This document shows, one piece after another, positions 1 to 8,908 of a DNA stretch of 64,000 nt. The notes beneath the pieces were generated by a model. The model was not told the DNA's origin. It worked only from the letters and a program-made list of their open reading frames with translations, and did not search any database. Source of the DNA: Allobosea psychrotolerans (lineage in GTDB: Bacteria; Pseudomonadota; Alphaproteobacteria; Rhizobiales; Beijerinckiaceae); NCBI RefSeq assembly GCF_002917105.1, contig NZ_PQFZ01000008.1, positions 1 through 64,000 on the forward strand, in the 5' to 3' direction. The stretch's first letter is position 1; the number at the start of each line of letters is the position of its first letter. A program made the position numbers and the translations under genes.

Positions 1-222
1 GACGGCGCGACCGCCTCATCGGCCAGCTACGCCCCGGTGCCGCGCCCGGCCGCCAGGACAAGCGCTGCCCAGGCTCATGAACCGGCCTCCGAGCCCGCGC
101 GCCTGCGCAAGCTCGCCGAAGCCGCCTTCGCGCAGACCAGGGCGGAGGCGCCAGCCAGATCCGCTCCGGCGAAGAAAGTCGTCAACAGTCGCGCCAGCGA
201 CGCGGGTTGGGAAGAGTTCTGA
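1..222 (+). CDS. C-terminal fragment of a probable methyl-accepting chemotaxis protein (5' end outside window)
   Basis: An open frame runs from the first base to a TGA at 220-222, with no convincing start inside the window, so this is the 3' end of a gene that begins upstream. The visible 73 residues are Ala/Pro/Arg-rich and disordered and end in GWEEF. A flexible tail ending in xWxxF is the known CheR/CheB-docking pentapeptide of chemoreceptors (NWETF in E. coli Tsr), and WEEF endings are common in alphaproteobacterial receptors. No signalling domain is visible, so the assignment rests on the tail alone. Confidence 0.5.
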   Translation, partial: DGATASSASYAPVPRPAARTSAAQAHEPASEPARLRKLAEAAFAQTRAEAPARSAPAKKVVNSRASDAGWEEF

Positions 223-274
223 CGGGGCCGAGCAGGGCTCGTCAGCGGCCCTCGGTTTCAGGAGCTGGCGCCGC

Positions 275-664
275 CTATCGCCCCCGCTCCGGATCGTTCT
301 CCAGCACGATCGGCTTGCCATGCGGCGTCGCCTCGGCGGCCCGCGCCCAGGAGGCGGCGAGCGCGTCGACACCGTCATGCGAAGCCAGGCCCTTTTCGAT
401 CAGCAGGTGTTCCAGCGCCTCGCACCAGCGCTCATAGTAATCCGAGCCGTCGCGGCAGCCGCCTTCCGCCACCGCCTCGGCGATTTCGGCGCCCAGCGCT
501 TGAGCCCATTCCTCGGCCGTGAACACGCCCTTGTTCTGCAGCGCGACGACCAATGCGAAGGCCTGCGCCTGCCAGGGCTCGGCGAAGACCGGGCCGTCGG
601 CATCGCGCGGGATCGGCGTATCGGCTGCCAGCGCCGTGGCGAGATCGGTGTCAGGCCGGTTCAA
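275..664 (-). CDS. nitrile hydratase accessory (activator) protein
   Basis: This is a small soluble protein of about 129 residues encoded directly downstream of the nitrile hydratase beta gene. Its sequence (PVFAEPWQAQAFAL near the N-terminus, then YYERWCEALEHLL and a C-terminal tail) fits the nitrile hydratase accessory family. Members of that family help insert the metal into the alpha subunit. I chose the TTG at 664 because it overlaps the end of the beta gene by 14 nt and begins just before the conserved part. The open frame itself extends further upstream inside the beta gene. Co-transcription with the two subunits is likely. Confidence 0.8.
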   Translation of the reverse strand: MNRPDTDLATALAADTPIPRDADGPVFAEPWQAQAFALVVALQNKGVFTAEEWAQALGAEIAEAVAEGGCRDGSDYYERWCEALEHLLIEKGLASHDGVDALAASWARAAEATPHGKPIVLENDPERGR

Positions 665-1310
665 GATAGCTCTCCCAGGCTTCGATGCTGACGCGCGTGG
701 TCGGGTCGGCGTCGCGGCCCCATAGCTCCGGCCCGGTGAAGACCACGGTGTAGAGCCATTGCGCCGTCTCGGGCTGGCCCTGCGCCCCGGTGTCGGGGAA
801 GACATGGCAGCCGCTGACGCGCTCGATCACCCCCAGCTTGCCCCGGGCATAGCGCGGCAGGCGGGTATGGTGCTGCGGATGGATCACGATGGTGCGCACG
901 CTGTCGCCGACGCTGAATTTCGCCGGCGCCTGCGCTGCGCGTTCATAGGGAAAACCGCGCCGCAGCACGGCCGCGACGTCCTCGCCCTTCAGCACGCGTT
1001 TGGGCGGCCTTGGCGGGGCTGACGGCTTGCCCTCGGTGAGCTCGTCCTGCGTGACGAAGCCATGCCGCAGCAGCAGGTTCTGCAAGCCTGCGAGCCAGAT
1101 CTGGTAATAGGAGAAGGAGAGGTAGTCGGCCGGCGGAATGCTCTCGCGGGCATGCCGGCTCTCGTCGATGCTCCATTGCCCCATCGCGCCGGCGGCGACG
1201 TTGAGCGCCAGCACGCGCTTTTCCCAGTCGCCATGGAAGACCGGCTCGTTCGGCTCGGGCCGGACCGGGCCAAAGCCCATCTGGCCGCCGAGATCCTGCC
1301 CGCCATTCAT
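651..1310 (-). CDS. nthB: nitrile hydratase beta subunit
   Basis: The 219-residue protein starts with MNGGQDLGG, the hallmark N-terminus of nitrile hydratase beta subunits. It ends in a small barrel-like domain ([42 protein letters not shown]). The beta subunit pairs with the metal-bearing alpha subunit to hydrate nitriles to amides in the cytoplasm. Its ATG overlaps the alpha stop codon by 4 nt (ATGA), so translation is probably coupled. The accessory gene overlaps its 3' end. Length matches the family. Confidence 0.95.
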   Translation of the reverse strand: MNGGQDLGGQMGFGPVRPEPNEPVFHGDWEKRVLALNVAAGAMGQWSIDESRHARESIPPADYLSFSYYQIWLAGLQNLLLRHGFVTQDELTEGKPSAPPRPPKRVLKGEDVAAVLRRGFPYERAAQAPAKFSVGDSVRTIVIHPQHHTRLPRYARGKLGVIERVSGCHVFPDTGAQGQPETAQWLYTVVFTGPELWGRDADPTTRVSIEAWESYLEPA

Positions 1311-1933
1311 GACCGGGCCTCCGTGGTGGCCAGCCCCGTGCCGATCATCGAATCGCGGCTGACGATGGCGGCAAGCTGCTCCTCCGACCAGCCCTCGGTG
1401 CCGGCCGGGCGCATCGGGATGACGATGAAGCGCGTCTCGGCGGTCGAATCCCAGACGCGGATGCTCTGGCCTTCCGGCAATGTGACGCCGAAATCGGCAA
1501 GCACGCCGCGCGGATCGATCACCGCCTTGGAGCGATAGGGCGGGGATTTGTACCAGACCGGCGGCAGGCCGAGCACCGGCCATGGATAGCAGGAGCACAG
1601 CGTGCAGACGATGAGGTTGTGTTCTTCGGGGGTGTTGAACACCGCGACGATGTGCTCGCCGCCACGCCCGCCATAGCCGAGCTCGGCGACAGCCGCTGAG
1701 CCGTCCGCCTTCAGCCTTGCGGCGAAGGCCGGGTCGCTCCACGCCCTGGCGACGACGCGGGCGCCGTTGCGCGGGCCGATCTTGGTCTCATAGGTGTCGA
1801 TGATCGCGTCGAGCGCGGCCGGGTCGACATAGCCCTTGGCGACCATCAGCGTTTCCAGCGCCTTCACCCGCGCTTCGATCGGTGTGAAGTGGTTGTCGTG
1901 ATCATGGTCGTGGTGGTGATGATGACCGCTCAT
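1307..1933 (-). CDS. nthA: cobalt-type nitrile hydratase alpha subunit
   Basis: The 208-residue subunit carries the metal-binding claw C-T-L-C-S-C at residues 110-115. Thr at the second position marks the cobalt class, while iron enzymes have Ser. The enzyme converts nitriles to amides. The ATG at 1933 follows a GGAAGGAAG ribosome site. The N-terminus (residues 4-15) is unusually rich in His and Asp ([10 protein letters not shown]), which could bind metal and is worth noting for cobalt delivery. The amidase gene upstream on the same strand would complete nitrile to acid conversion. A palindromic repeat separates the two genes. Confidence 0.96.
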   Translation of the reverse strand: MSGHHHHHDHDHDNHFTPIEARVKALETLMVAKGYVDPAALDAIIDTYETKIGPRNGARVVARAWSDPAFAARLKADGSAAVAELGYGGRGGEHIVAVFNTPEEHNLIVCTLCSCYPWPVLGLPPVWYKSPPYRSKAVIDPRGVLADFGVTLPEGQSIRVWDSTAETRFIVIPMRPAGTEGWSEEQLAAIVSRDSMIGTGLATTEARS

Positions 1934-1964
1934 CGTCTTCCTTCCTTCCAACCTGCCAAATTCT

Positions 1965-2082
1965 CAGCCCTCATCCTGAGGAGCGGCCGAAGGCTGCGTC
2001 TCGAAGGATGCTCCAGCTTCTGCAGGAGCCTCCTGGACCATCCTTCGAGACGCCGCTGCGCGGCTCCTCAGGATGAGGGCTG
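1965..2082. repeat. palindromic intergenic element, family A copy 1 (118 nt)
   Basis: Starts CAGCCCTCATCCTGAGGAGC and ends with the reverse complement (GGCTCCTCAGGATGAGGGCTG). Inner arms are GTCTCGAAGGATG and CATCCTTCGAGACGC. It can fold into one long hairpin and lies between the amidase and nitrile hydratase genes. Related copies are at 13820, 28118 and 29562. Confidence 0.9.
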
Positions 2083-2090
2083 AAGATATC

Positions 2091-3287
2091 TCATGCGATC
2101 CGGATCCGCGCCGCCCGCTCGAATTTCACGGCGAAGGCGACAAGGGATTTGTCCGAGCCCTTCGGCCCGATCAGGGACAGGCCGAGCGGCGCGCCCTCGC
2201 GCTGCGCCACCGGCATCGTCACCTGCGGGAAACCCGACAAGCCGGCAAGGCAGAGCAGGCGCAGCGCCCGGTTGCGGAAATCGTCGAGCTCGGGCTCCTG
2301 CGCACTGACGAGCGGGGCGATGTCGGGCACGGTCGGCAGGATCAGCACGCCATCCCGCCCAAGCCAGCGCGCGAGCTTGGCGCGGAAGCTCTTCCGGGTG
2401 GTCTCGGCCTTGGCGTATTCGGCGTCCGTCACCGATTTCGAGAAGGCGAAGCGCTCGGCGACGCCTGGTCCGAGCGGCGGCGCGAAGCGCTCGATCATCG
2501 GCCCATCGGCAATCCAGGCCTCGCGGCCCTGCACCCAGCGGAAGGCCCAATAGAGCGCTTCGAGATCGCGCGCGACCCTGATGCTTTCGGGCTGGCCGAG
2601 CGCGGGTACGGCGCGCTGGACGACATTGCGCAGGAGGTTCTCGGCGTCCGGCACGGCCTGGGCGAACATGTCGTCAGCCAGCAGCATGCGCGGGATCTCG
2701 GGCAGGGCGATACGATCCTTGCCGAAGACGACCTCGGCGACGCGGGCGAAGGTTTCGCCGTCGCGGGCGAACCAGCCCGGCGTGTCCAGGCTCTCGGCGA
2801 GCGGCCAGGCGTGCTTGAGTGAGAGCCGGCCATGGCTCGGACGGATGCCGAAGAGGCCGCCATAGCTCGCCGGCGCGCGCACCGAGCCGCCGGTGTCGGA
2901 ACAGATAGCGATATCGGCGAGGCGGCCCGCGACGGCGGCCATCGAGCCCGAGGACGAGCCTCCGGTGATGCGGTCAGGCGCGGACGGATTGATCGGTGCG
3001 CCGAAATGGGCGTTCTTGCCGTTGAGCGAAAAGGCGAGTTCATCGGTATGGGTCTTGCCGACGAAGCGCGCTCCGGCATCGAGCAGCGTCTTCACGATCG
3101 GCGCGGTCCTGGTCTTGATGCCGGATTGGGCCAGCACGGTCGGCGAGCCCGCCCCGGTCGGATAGCCCTTGACGTCGAACAGGTCTTTCACCGCCAGCGT
3201 CAGCCCGGCGAGCGGGCCGAAGGCGGCGTTCTTCACCGGCGCATCCGGATAGGGAACGAAGCAGCGGAAAGGATCTTCGGTAGGCAT
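2091..3287 (-). CDS. amidase (amidase signature family)
   Basis: The 398-residue protein belongs to the amidase-signature hydrolases, which split amides to carboxylic acid and ammonia. Visible residues are the catalytic Lys34 in LAVKDLFDV, the Ser-rich signature GGSSSGSMAAVAG at 109-121 (cis-Ser), and the nucleophile Ser135 in DTGGSVRAPAS. It lies 5 nt after the gamma-glutamyltransferase gene and ahead of nitrile hydratase on the same strand, so it probably takes the amide made by that enzyme. The ATG at 3287 was chosen over upstream in-frame starts because the conserved domain begins soon after it. Confidence 0.9.
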   Translation of the reverse strand: MPTEDPFRCFVPYPDAPVKNAAFGPLAGLTLAVKDLFDVKGYPTGAGSPTVLAQSGIKTRTAPIVKTLLDAGARFVGKTHTDELAFSLNGKNAHFGAPINPSAPDRITGGSSSGSMAAVAGRLADIAICSDTGGSVRAPASYGGLFGIRPSHGRLSLKHAWPLAESLDTPGWFARDGETFARVAEVVFGKDRIALPEIPRMLLADDMFAQAVPDAENLLRNVVQRAVPALGQPESIRVARDLEALYWAFRWVQGREAWIADGPMIERFAPPLGPGVAERFAFSKSVTDAEYAKAETTRKSFRAKLARWLGRDGVLILPTVPDIAPLVSAQEPELDDFRNRALRLLCLAGLSGFPQVTMPVAQREGAPLGLSLIGPKGSDKSLVAFAVKFERAARIRIA

Positions 3288-3292
3288 AGGCG

Positions 3293-4888
3293 TCAAAGTC
3301 CTCTTGCGTCGCCGTCTGAACGTGGATCGTGGGTGGCTTCGACATGGCCCTTGGGATGCTTCACCAGCATGCCGGCATGGCCGAACTGATCGGAATAGGC
3401 TTCGCTGTATTCCTCGACCGGATGGCCGGCGGCGGCCAGCCTGGCGAGCAGCATCGGGTCGAAGCGGCTCTCCAGCTTCAGCGAGAGCGAGCCCGCCCCC
3501 CAGCTCCGGCCGAAGAGCCATCGCGGCGCATCGACGGCCGCCGCCGGGTTCTGCCCGAAGCGGTAGCGCGTCAGGATCTGCGCCTGGAATTGCGGCTGGC
3601 CGTCACCGCCCATCGCGCCATAGGAGACGATGCGCCCGTCGGCAAAGCGCGCAAAGGCGGGGTTGAGCGTATGGAAGGGCTTGCGGCCGGGCGCGAGCGG
3701 GTTCAGCGCGCGCTTGTCGAGCGAGAAGGAGACGCCGCGATTCTGCCAGTTCACGCCGGTCCTGGGCAGGATGCAGCCCGAGCCGTATTCCCAGTAGATC
3801 GACTGGATATAGGACACCGCCATGCCCGACGCGTCGATCGCGCCCATCCAGACCGTGTCGCCATCACCGGTCCTGAACGGCCAGCTTGCCGCGCGCTTGC
3901 GGTCGATCGCGGCGGCCTCGCGGGCGAAGACGGCGTCGCTGAGAAGGCTCGCAGGATCGATCTGCAGATGGGCGGGATCGGTGACATAGCGGTCGCGGAT
4001 GGCGAAGGCGCGCTTGGTCGCCTCGACCAGGCCGTGATGATGGTCGAAGCCTTCGGCCCGTTCGATGCCGAGCTTCTCGAAGATGCCGAGGATCAGGAGC
4101 GAGGCGAGCCCCTGCGTCGGCGGCGGAAAGTTGTAGACGGCCAGACCCGGCAATTGGATCGCGAGCGGCTGGACGAGGCGCGCCTTGAAGGCAGCCATGT
4201 CCTGGCGCGTCACAGGCGCGCCCATCGCCGCGAGGTCGGCACCGATCTCGCGGCCGATATCGCCGCGGTAGAAATCGTCGAGGCCGGCATCGGCGAGATG
4301 CTTGAAGGTGGCGCCGAGCGCCTCAGGCCTGCGGCGCGCGCCCGCCTTGGGCTGCTCGCCGCCCGGCCAGAAGAATTCGCTGAAGCCGGGCGCGAGCTTG
4401 GCCGCCTCGACCTGCTGGGGCCAGGTGCGCAGCTCCGAATCCGAGATCGCATAGCCCAGATCGCAATGGGCGATCGCATTACTGAGCAGGTCCTTGAGCG
4501 GCATCCTGCCGCCCAGGCTCCTGGAGAGCTCCAGAGCCGTCTGCCAGCCGCCGATCGCGCCGGCGACCGTCACGGCGGCGTCGGGTCCGCGCGCGGGGAT
4601 CGTGTCATGGCCCATCTCGCGATAGCGCTCGATCGTCGCAAGCGCACCGGCCGGGCCGCAGGCTTCGATCGCATGAACCCGGCCCTTGCCGCCGGGCTCA
4701 TGCACCAGCCAGAAGCCGTCACCGCCGATCGCGTTCATATGCGGGTAGACCACCGCGATCGTCGCGGCCATGGCGACCATCGCCTCGATCGCGTTGCCGC
4801 CCTCAGCCAGCACGGCCCGCCCGGCCTCGGAGGCGAGATGGTGGGGCGCGGCGGCGGCACTGGCACCAAAGACGGGCGTCTCGATCAT
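3293..4888 (-). CDS. gamma-glutamyltransferase family protein
   Basis: The 531-residue protein has the Ntn-hydrolase layout of gamma-glutamyltransferases: N-terminal ASEAGRAVLAEGGNAIEAMVA and NAIGGDGF, then a self-cleavage point before the candidate nucleophile Thr345 in GDGDTVWMGAIDASGMAVS. The classical family motif is TTHxxVxD, so this is a divergent member (TVWMGAID). There is no signal peptide, unlike the periplasmic Ggt, so a cytoplasmic role is expected. It is the first gene of the nitrile/amide cluster, 5 nt before the amidase gene. Possible substrates are gamma-glutamyl or other amide compounds. The exact role is unknown. Confidence 0.85.
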   Translation of the reverse strand: MIETPVFGASAAAAPHHLASEAGRAVLAEGGNAIEAMVAMAATIAVVYPHMNAIGGDGFWLVHEPGGKGRVHAIEACGPAGALATIERYREMGHDTIPARGPDAAVTVAGAIGGWQTALELSRSLGGRMPLKDLLSNAIAHCDLGYAISDSELRTWPQQVEAAKLAPGFSEFFWPGGEQPKAGARRRPEALGATFKHLADAGLDDFYRGDIGREIGADLAAMGAPVTRQDMAAFKARLVQPLAIQLPGLAVYNFPPPTQGLASLLILGIFEKLGIERAEGFDHHHGLVEATKRAFAIRDRYVTDPAHLQIDPASLLSDAVFAREAAAIDRKRAASWPFRTGDGDTVWMGAIDASGMAVSYIQSIYWEYGSGCILPRTGVNWQNRGVSFSLDKRALNPLAPGRKPFHTLNPAFARFADGRIVSYGAMGGDGQPQFQAQILTRYRFGQNPAAAVDAPRWLFGRSWGAGSLSLKLESRFDPMLLARLAAAGHPVEEYSEAYSDQFGHAGMLVKHPKGHVEATHDPRSDGDARGL

Positions 4889-5030
4889 CGGGGTCTTTTC
4901 AAGCTGGGCGGTCGGGACTATTTCGCCAAACGCAGAGCTTCTGCATTGTGACGGGGCGCGCGATTTTGTTGCATGCCGCCGCGGCCTCCGCTAGGCCGTG
5001 CCGTGCATGAGCGTTTGAGGAATGGGACCG

Positions 5031-5270
5031 ATGGCCGTAAGGCGCACCAACTGGCGCACCCTGATCATGGTGATATCGCTGGGCATCCTGATCGCGGTCG
5101 AATTGTTCGGCGTCGCGCTCGCCTCGGGCTGGGCGCTCGCCGGCCTGCTCGATCTCGGCCATGTCGTCGGCTATGTCCTGATGGCGCTGTTCTCGGTCGT
5201 GGCCGGCTATGCCATGATCAATCTGATGCGCCGCGTGCTCAAGGTCGAGCATATGATCGGCGATAACTGA
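5031..5270 (+). CDS. small two-helix membrane protein of unknown function
   Basis: A 79-residue protein with two hydrophobic stretches (TLIMVISLGILIAVELFGVALA and VVGYVLMALFSVVAGYAMIN) and a short basic/acidic tail. The ATG at 5031 sits about 10 nt after a GAGG, while the in-frame ATG at 5022 has no room for a ribosome site. It stands alone between two minus-strand operons. I do not recognise the family. Confidence 0.6.
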   Translation: MAVRRTNWRTLIMVISLGILIAVELFGVALASGWALAGLLDLGHVVGYVLMALFSVVAGYAMINLMRRVLKVEHMIGDN

Positions 5271-5280
5271 GGCAAGCGCT

Positions 5281-5646
5281 TCAACCGCAGGACCTCAGGA
5301 CGACCGGGTCTGCTTCTTCAGGCAAATAGGCTCCCATCGGCCGGCAGGCGCCGGCGATGCAGACGCGCCAGTCAGCGGTGGCTCCCGAGCGCCGCATCAC
5401 GACCTCCGGCAATGCGGGAAGCTTCGGCGTCCAGCGCCAGAAGCCGTCGACGAGCTTCGCGCCGTCGGGCGGGTCCATGCCGGCGCCCGAGCCCTGGATG
5501 CGCGCCTCGACAAGTCGCATGCCGTCCGGCCCGTTGCGCCAGAGTTCTTCCCACACGGTCTTCTGCACGGAATGCCGCCAACTTAGCGTGATCTCGTCGC
5601 TGCCGAGCGCAACGATGAGCGCGCCGGCGGCCAGGCAGAGGCTCAC
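5281..5646 (-). CDS. DUF1850 domain-containing protein
   Basis: A 121-residue protein with an N-terminal hydrophobic segment, then SWRHSVQKTVWEELW, MRLVEARIQGSGAGMDPPDGAKLVDGFWRW and a C-terminal Cys pair. The SWxHSVxKTxWEE and GSGAGMxPPxGA blocks are typical of DUF1850 proteins, which are nearly always encoded after fused TAXI-TRAP permeases. The GTG at 5646 overlaps the permease stop codon (GTGA). Probably a periplasmic or membrane-anchored partner of the transporter. The mechanism is unknown. Confidence 0.8.
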   Translation of the reverse strand: MSLCLAAGALIVALGSDEITLSWRHSVQKTVWEELWRNGPDGMRLVEARIQGSGAGMDPPDGAKLVDGFWRWTPKLPALPEVVMRRSGATADWRVCIAGACRPMGAYLPEEADPVVLRSCG

Positions 5647-7781
5647 GCAGGCCTCTCGGTGAGCTGGTTGCGGACGAGCCACCAATGCCGCCCGACCATG
5701 GCGGCGGCGAGGACGTAGCCGAGCAGGTCGCTATAGGCGAACTCCCCCAGGATGAAGACCGAGGCGATGAAGGCCACGAGCCGCTCGATGAGGGTCAGCC
5801 GACCGAAAAGATAGCCGATGGCCACCATGCCGAAGAGAGCGATGGCGACGCTGGCCTTGATCGTGGCGTAGGCCACGGCCGGCCAGAAGCCGATCAGATT
5901 CGCCAGCGGGTCGCCGGGCTGAAGCATCAAGGCGGGCGAATAGACCGCGATGAAGGGGATGACATAGCCCGCCAGCGCGACGCGCATCGCCTCCCAGCCG
6001 ATCTTGTCGGGGTTCTCCTTGGCGATCGGCGCGGCGGCCAATGCCGCCAGCGCCACGGGCGGCGAGAGATCGGCCATGATGCCGTAATAGAACGCGAACA
6101 TATGGCTCACGATCAGCGGCACGCCGAGCTTTTCAAGGGCAGGGGCGGCCAGCGCCGCGACGATGATATAGGTCGGGATCGTCGGTATACCGGTGCCCAG
6201 CAGGATCGAGAGCACCATCGTCAGCACCAACGCCAGGAACAGGCTGGTCTGGCCGAGCCCGATGACCCAGGCGCCGAAGGTGGTGCCGATACCGGTCTGA
6301 GTCATCAAGCCGATGATGGTGCCGACGATGGCGCAGGCGATGCCGACGGGAAGCGCCGTCTTGGCGCTGTCGGCCAAAGCATTGCGGCAGGTCACCAATG
6401 TCGCCCGCCCGCCGATGGTCAAGGCGTTGATGGCGATCAGCAGGGCGATCAACCCGGCGACGATCCTGATATCCATGCCCTCGCGGAACAGGGCAGCCGC
6501 GATCAGGCCGAGCCCGACCCAGAAGATCACGCGCAGAGTCGTCGTCGCGAGCCCGAGCGCAATGCCGGCGCCCAGGATGAGCCCGACCGTGAGCGCAAGC
6601 CCGATCGTGCCGGCGAAGAGCGGCGTGAAGCCATGGAACAGCATGAAAACCAAGACGGCGAGCGGCAGGGCCAGGTACCAGCGCTCGCGCAGGGCTTTCA
6701 GCGGGCTCGGGAGCAAATGCCGCTCGACGCCTTTCAGGCCGTATTTGCCGGCTTCGAGATGCACCATCCAGAAGGCCGAGGCGAAATAGAGAATGGCGGG
6801 AATGGCGGCCGCCTTGACGATCGCCGAATATTCGACGCCCAGCGTCTCGGCCATGATGAAGGCGGCTGCGCCCATCACCGGCGGCATGATCTGCCCGCCC
6901 ATCGACGCGGTGGCCTCGACGCCGGCTGCGAAGGCGCGGCGATAGCCGAACTTGATCATCAGGGGAATCGTGAACTGCCCGACCGTCACGACATTGGCGA
7001 CGCCCGAGCCCGAGATAGTTCCCATCAACCCCGAAGAGAACACGGCGACCTTGGCCGGCCCGCCGCGCGCGCCGCCGAAGAGGCCAAGCGAGACGTCGTT
7101 GAAGAGATGGATCATCCCGGCCTTCTCGAGGAAGGAGCCGAAGACGATGAACAGGAAGATATAGGTCGCCGAGACATAGATCGGCACGCCGTAGAACCCC
7201 TCGGTACCGAAGGAGAGATGGCTGACGACCTGGTCGAAATCATAGCCGCGGTGATTGAAGGGGGCGGGCAGGTACTGCCCGAAGAACCAGTAGAGCAGGC
7301 AGACGCCGCACATGATCGGCAAGGCGTTGCCCATCAGTCGGCGCGCGGCTTCGAAGATGAGCACGATCAGCAGGGTGCCGGTGACGAGATCCATCGTCGT
7401 CGGGTCGCCGTCGCGCAGGATCAGATCCTGGTAGAAGACGAGCTGATAGAGCCCGAGCCAGAAGCCGAGCCCGCCCAGCGCCCAGCCGATCCAGCGCCCG
7501 GTTTGGGATTTCGCCTTGAAATTGGCGACGAGGCCGAAGGTCAGGAGCAGCAGGAAGCCGACATGGATGCCACGCACAGCCTGGCTCGGCAGGACATGCC
7601 AGGCCGAGATCGCGATCTGGAAACAGGCGAAAATCAAGGCGATCGCATAGGCGAACAGGCCCCAGCGTCCCGGGCCGAAGCCGGGTGGAAAGCCGTGCTC
7701 GAAATTGTCGAGCGCCGGGTTTTCGATCTCCACGGGCTGCGCGCCCGAGAGTTCGTGCAGCTGGTCGGTCTGGGCGGTCAT
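5643..7781 (-). CDS. TRAP transporter permease, fused 4TM/12TM (DctQ-DctM type)
   Basis: The 712-residue integral membrane protein has an N-terminal cytosolic tail, a four-helix DctQ-like part and a long DctM-like part. Visible blocks include GLMGTISGSGVANVVTVGQFTIPLM, ATASMGGQIMPPVMGAAAFIMAE and GTGIPTIPTYIIVAALAAPAL, all characteristic of TRAP large subunits. It works with the TAXI binding protein to import a solute using an ion gradient. The binding protein is encoded upstream, across a 136-nt inverted repeat, and DUF1850 downstream. The substrate cannot be told from sequence. Confidence 0.93.
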   Translation of the reverse strand: MTAQTDQLHELSGAQPVEIENPALDNFEHGFPPGFGPGRWGLFAYAIALIFACFQIAISAWHVLPSQAVRGIHVGFLLLLTFGLVANFKAKSQTGRWIGWALGGLGFWLGLYQLVFYQDLILRDGDPTTMDLVTGTLLIVLIFEAARRLMGNALPIMCGVCLLYWFFGQYLPAPFNHRGYDFDQVVSHLSFGTEGFYGVPIYVSATYIFLFIVFGSFLEKAGMIHLFNDVSLGLFGGARGGPAKVAVFSSGLMGTISGSGVANVVTVGQFTIPLMIKFGYRRAFAAGVEATASMGGQIMPPVMGAAAFIMAETLGVEYSAIVKAAAIPAILYFASAFWMVHLEAGKYGLKGVERHLLPSPLKALRERWYLALPLAVLVFMLFHGFTPLFAGTIGLALTVGLILGAGIALGLATTTLRVIFWVGLGLIAAALFREGMDIRIVAGLIALLIAINALTIGGRATLVTCRNALADSAKTALPVGIACAIVGTIIGLMTQTGIGTTFGAWVIGLGQTSLFLALVLTMVLSILLGTGIPTIPTYIIVAALAAPALEKLGVPLIVSHMFAFYYGIMADLSPPVALAALAAAPIAKENPDKIGWEAMRVALAGYVIPFIAVYSPALMLQPGDPLANLIGFWPAVAYATIKASVAIALFGMVAIGYLFGRLTLIERLVAFIASVFILGEFAYSDLLGYVLAAAMVGRHWWLVRNQLTERPA

Positions 7782-7798
7782 TGCGGTGTCCTGCCGGT

Positions 7799-7934
7799 GT
7801 CATCCCGCACGCGCTGCGGCACGTCAGTGCTGCGGCGCAGATGCGGGACCGCATTCAGAAAAGAGGCGCCTCGTCGTCCTGCGGTCCCGTGTCTGCGCCG
7901 CAGCACTGACGTGCCGCAGCGCGCACGGGATGAC
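7799..7934. repeat. 136-nt intercistronic inverted repeat
   Basis: Begins GTCATCCCGCACGCGCTGCG and ends with its near-complement (CGCGCACGGGATGAC). Inner arms CGGCACGTCAGTGCTGCGGC and GCCGCAGCACTGACGTGCCG match over their full length. The element fills almost the whole gap between the TAXI gene and the permease gene and would make a very stable mRNA hairpin. Confidence 0.9.
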
Positions 7935-7939
7935 GCGCT

Positions 7940-8908
7940 TTATGAACCGACCTTCAGACCTTTTTCCTTCAGATAGCGCGCCGCGCCGGGATGAAGCGGC
8001 ACGGGCATGCCCTCCAGCGCGCTTTCGAGCTTGATCGATTTGCCGGCCGAATGTGCCGCGCCGATCTCGCCCAGATTCTCGAAGATGTTTTTCGTCATCT
8101 GGTAGACGGTCTCCTCCTTCACGCCTTCATGGGTAACGAGGTAGTTGACGACGGCGGCGGTGTTCACGTCGGCGGTCTGGCCGCCATAGGTGTTGGCGGG
8201 GATCGGCGCGCTGACGAAGGGCGGCCCTGCCTTGTCGATCACCGCCTTGGGCACTTCGACGACGATGATCTCGACGGAGGCCGCGAGGTCGCGGATCGAG
8301 GCGACGCCGAGCCCTGCCGATTGCAGCGTCGCGTCGAGCTGGCGATTCTTCATCAGCTCGACCGATTCGGCGAAGGGCAGATACTCGATCTTGCCGAGAT
8401 CCTTGTAGGTGATGCCGGCAGCGGCGAGGATGGCGCGCGCATTCAGCTCGGTGCCGGATTTCGGCGCGCCGACGGAGAGGCGCTTGCCCTTGAGATCGGC
8501 CAGGGTCTTGATGCCGCTATCCTTCGAGGCGACGATCTGGACGTAGTTCGGGTAGATCGCGGTGATGCCGCGCAATTTCTTGAGCGGGGTCTTGAAGCCG
8601 GCTTCCTCATCGCCCTTCCAGGCGGCGTCGAGGGAATCGCCCAACGTGAAGGCGACTTCGCCGCGGCCCTGCTGCAGCAGGACGAGATTCTCGACCGAGG
8701 CCTTGGTGGCCTGCACGGTCGGGCGGACATTGGGGATCTTCTCGCCATAGATCTTCGAGAGTGCGACGCCCATCGGGTAATAGACGCCCGAGGTGCCGCC
8801 GGTCAGGATGTTGATGAAATCCTCGGCGCGGGCCGTTACCGGCGCGGCGGCGAGCAGAACAGCGGTGGCGAGGCCTGCAATCCTTCGGGCGCGAATGAAG
8901 CGGTTCAT
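7940..8908 (-). CDS. TAXI family TRAP transporter solute-binding protein
   Basis: The 322-residue periplasmic protein has a Sec signal peptide (basic MNRFIRARR, hydrophobic core, cleavage near ARA-EDF). The TAXI hallmark INILTGGTSGVYYPMG follows at residues 33-48, then ALSKIYG and LQQGRGEVAFTLGDSL. TAXI proteins feed fused TRAP permeases, and the permease gene follows on the same strand. It likely captures a small organic acid or similar. The gene is the first of the operon, with about 240 nt of non-coding DNA upstream. Confidence 0.93.
   Translation of the reverse strand: MNRFIRARRIAGLATAVLLAAAPVTARAEDFINILTGGTSGVYYPMGVALSKIYGEKIPNVRPTVQATKASVENLVLLQQGRGEVAFTLGDSLDAAWKGDEEAGFKTPLKKLRGITAIYPNYVQIVASKDSGIKTLADLKGKRLSVGAPKSGTELNARAILAAAGITYKDLGKIEYLPFAESVELMKNRQLDATLQSAGLGVASIRDLAASVEIIVVEVPKAVIDKAGPPFVSAPIPANTYGGQTADVNTAAVVNYLVTHEGVKEETVYQMTKNIFENLGEIGAAHSAGKSIKLESALEGMPVPLHPGAARYLKEKGLKVGS

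Noticed and set aside
3329..4951. Plus-strand frame of 540 codons over the gamma-glutamyltransferase gene
   Set aside because: Shadow of a strong gene; Arg/Gly/Asp-rich, no family.
5685..7976. Long open frame opposite the TRAP permease
   Set aside because: It is antisense to a clear membrane protein gene and is full of Gln/Asp/Arg/Gly runs typical of high-GC shadow frames.
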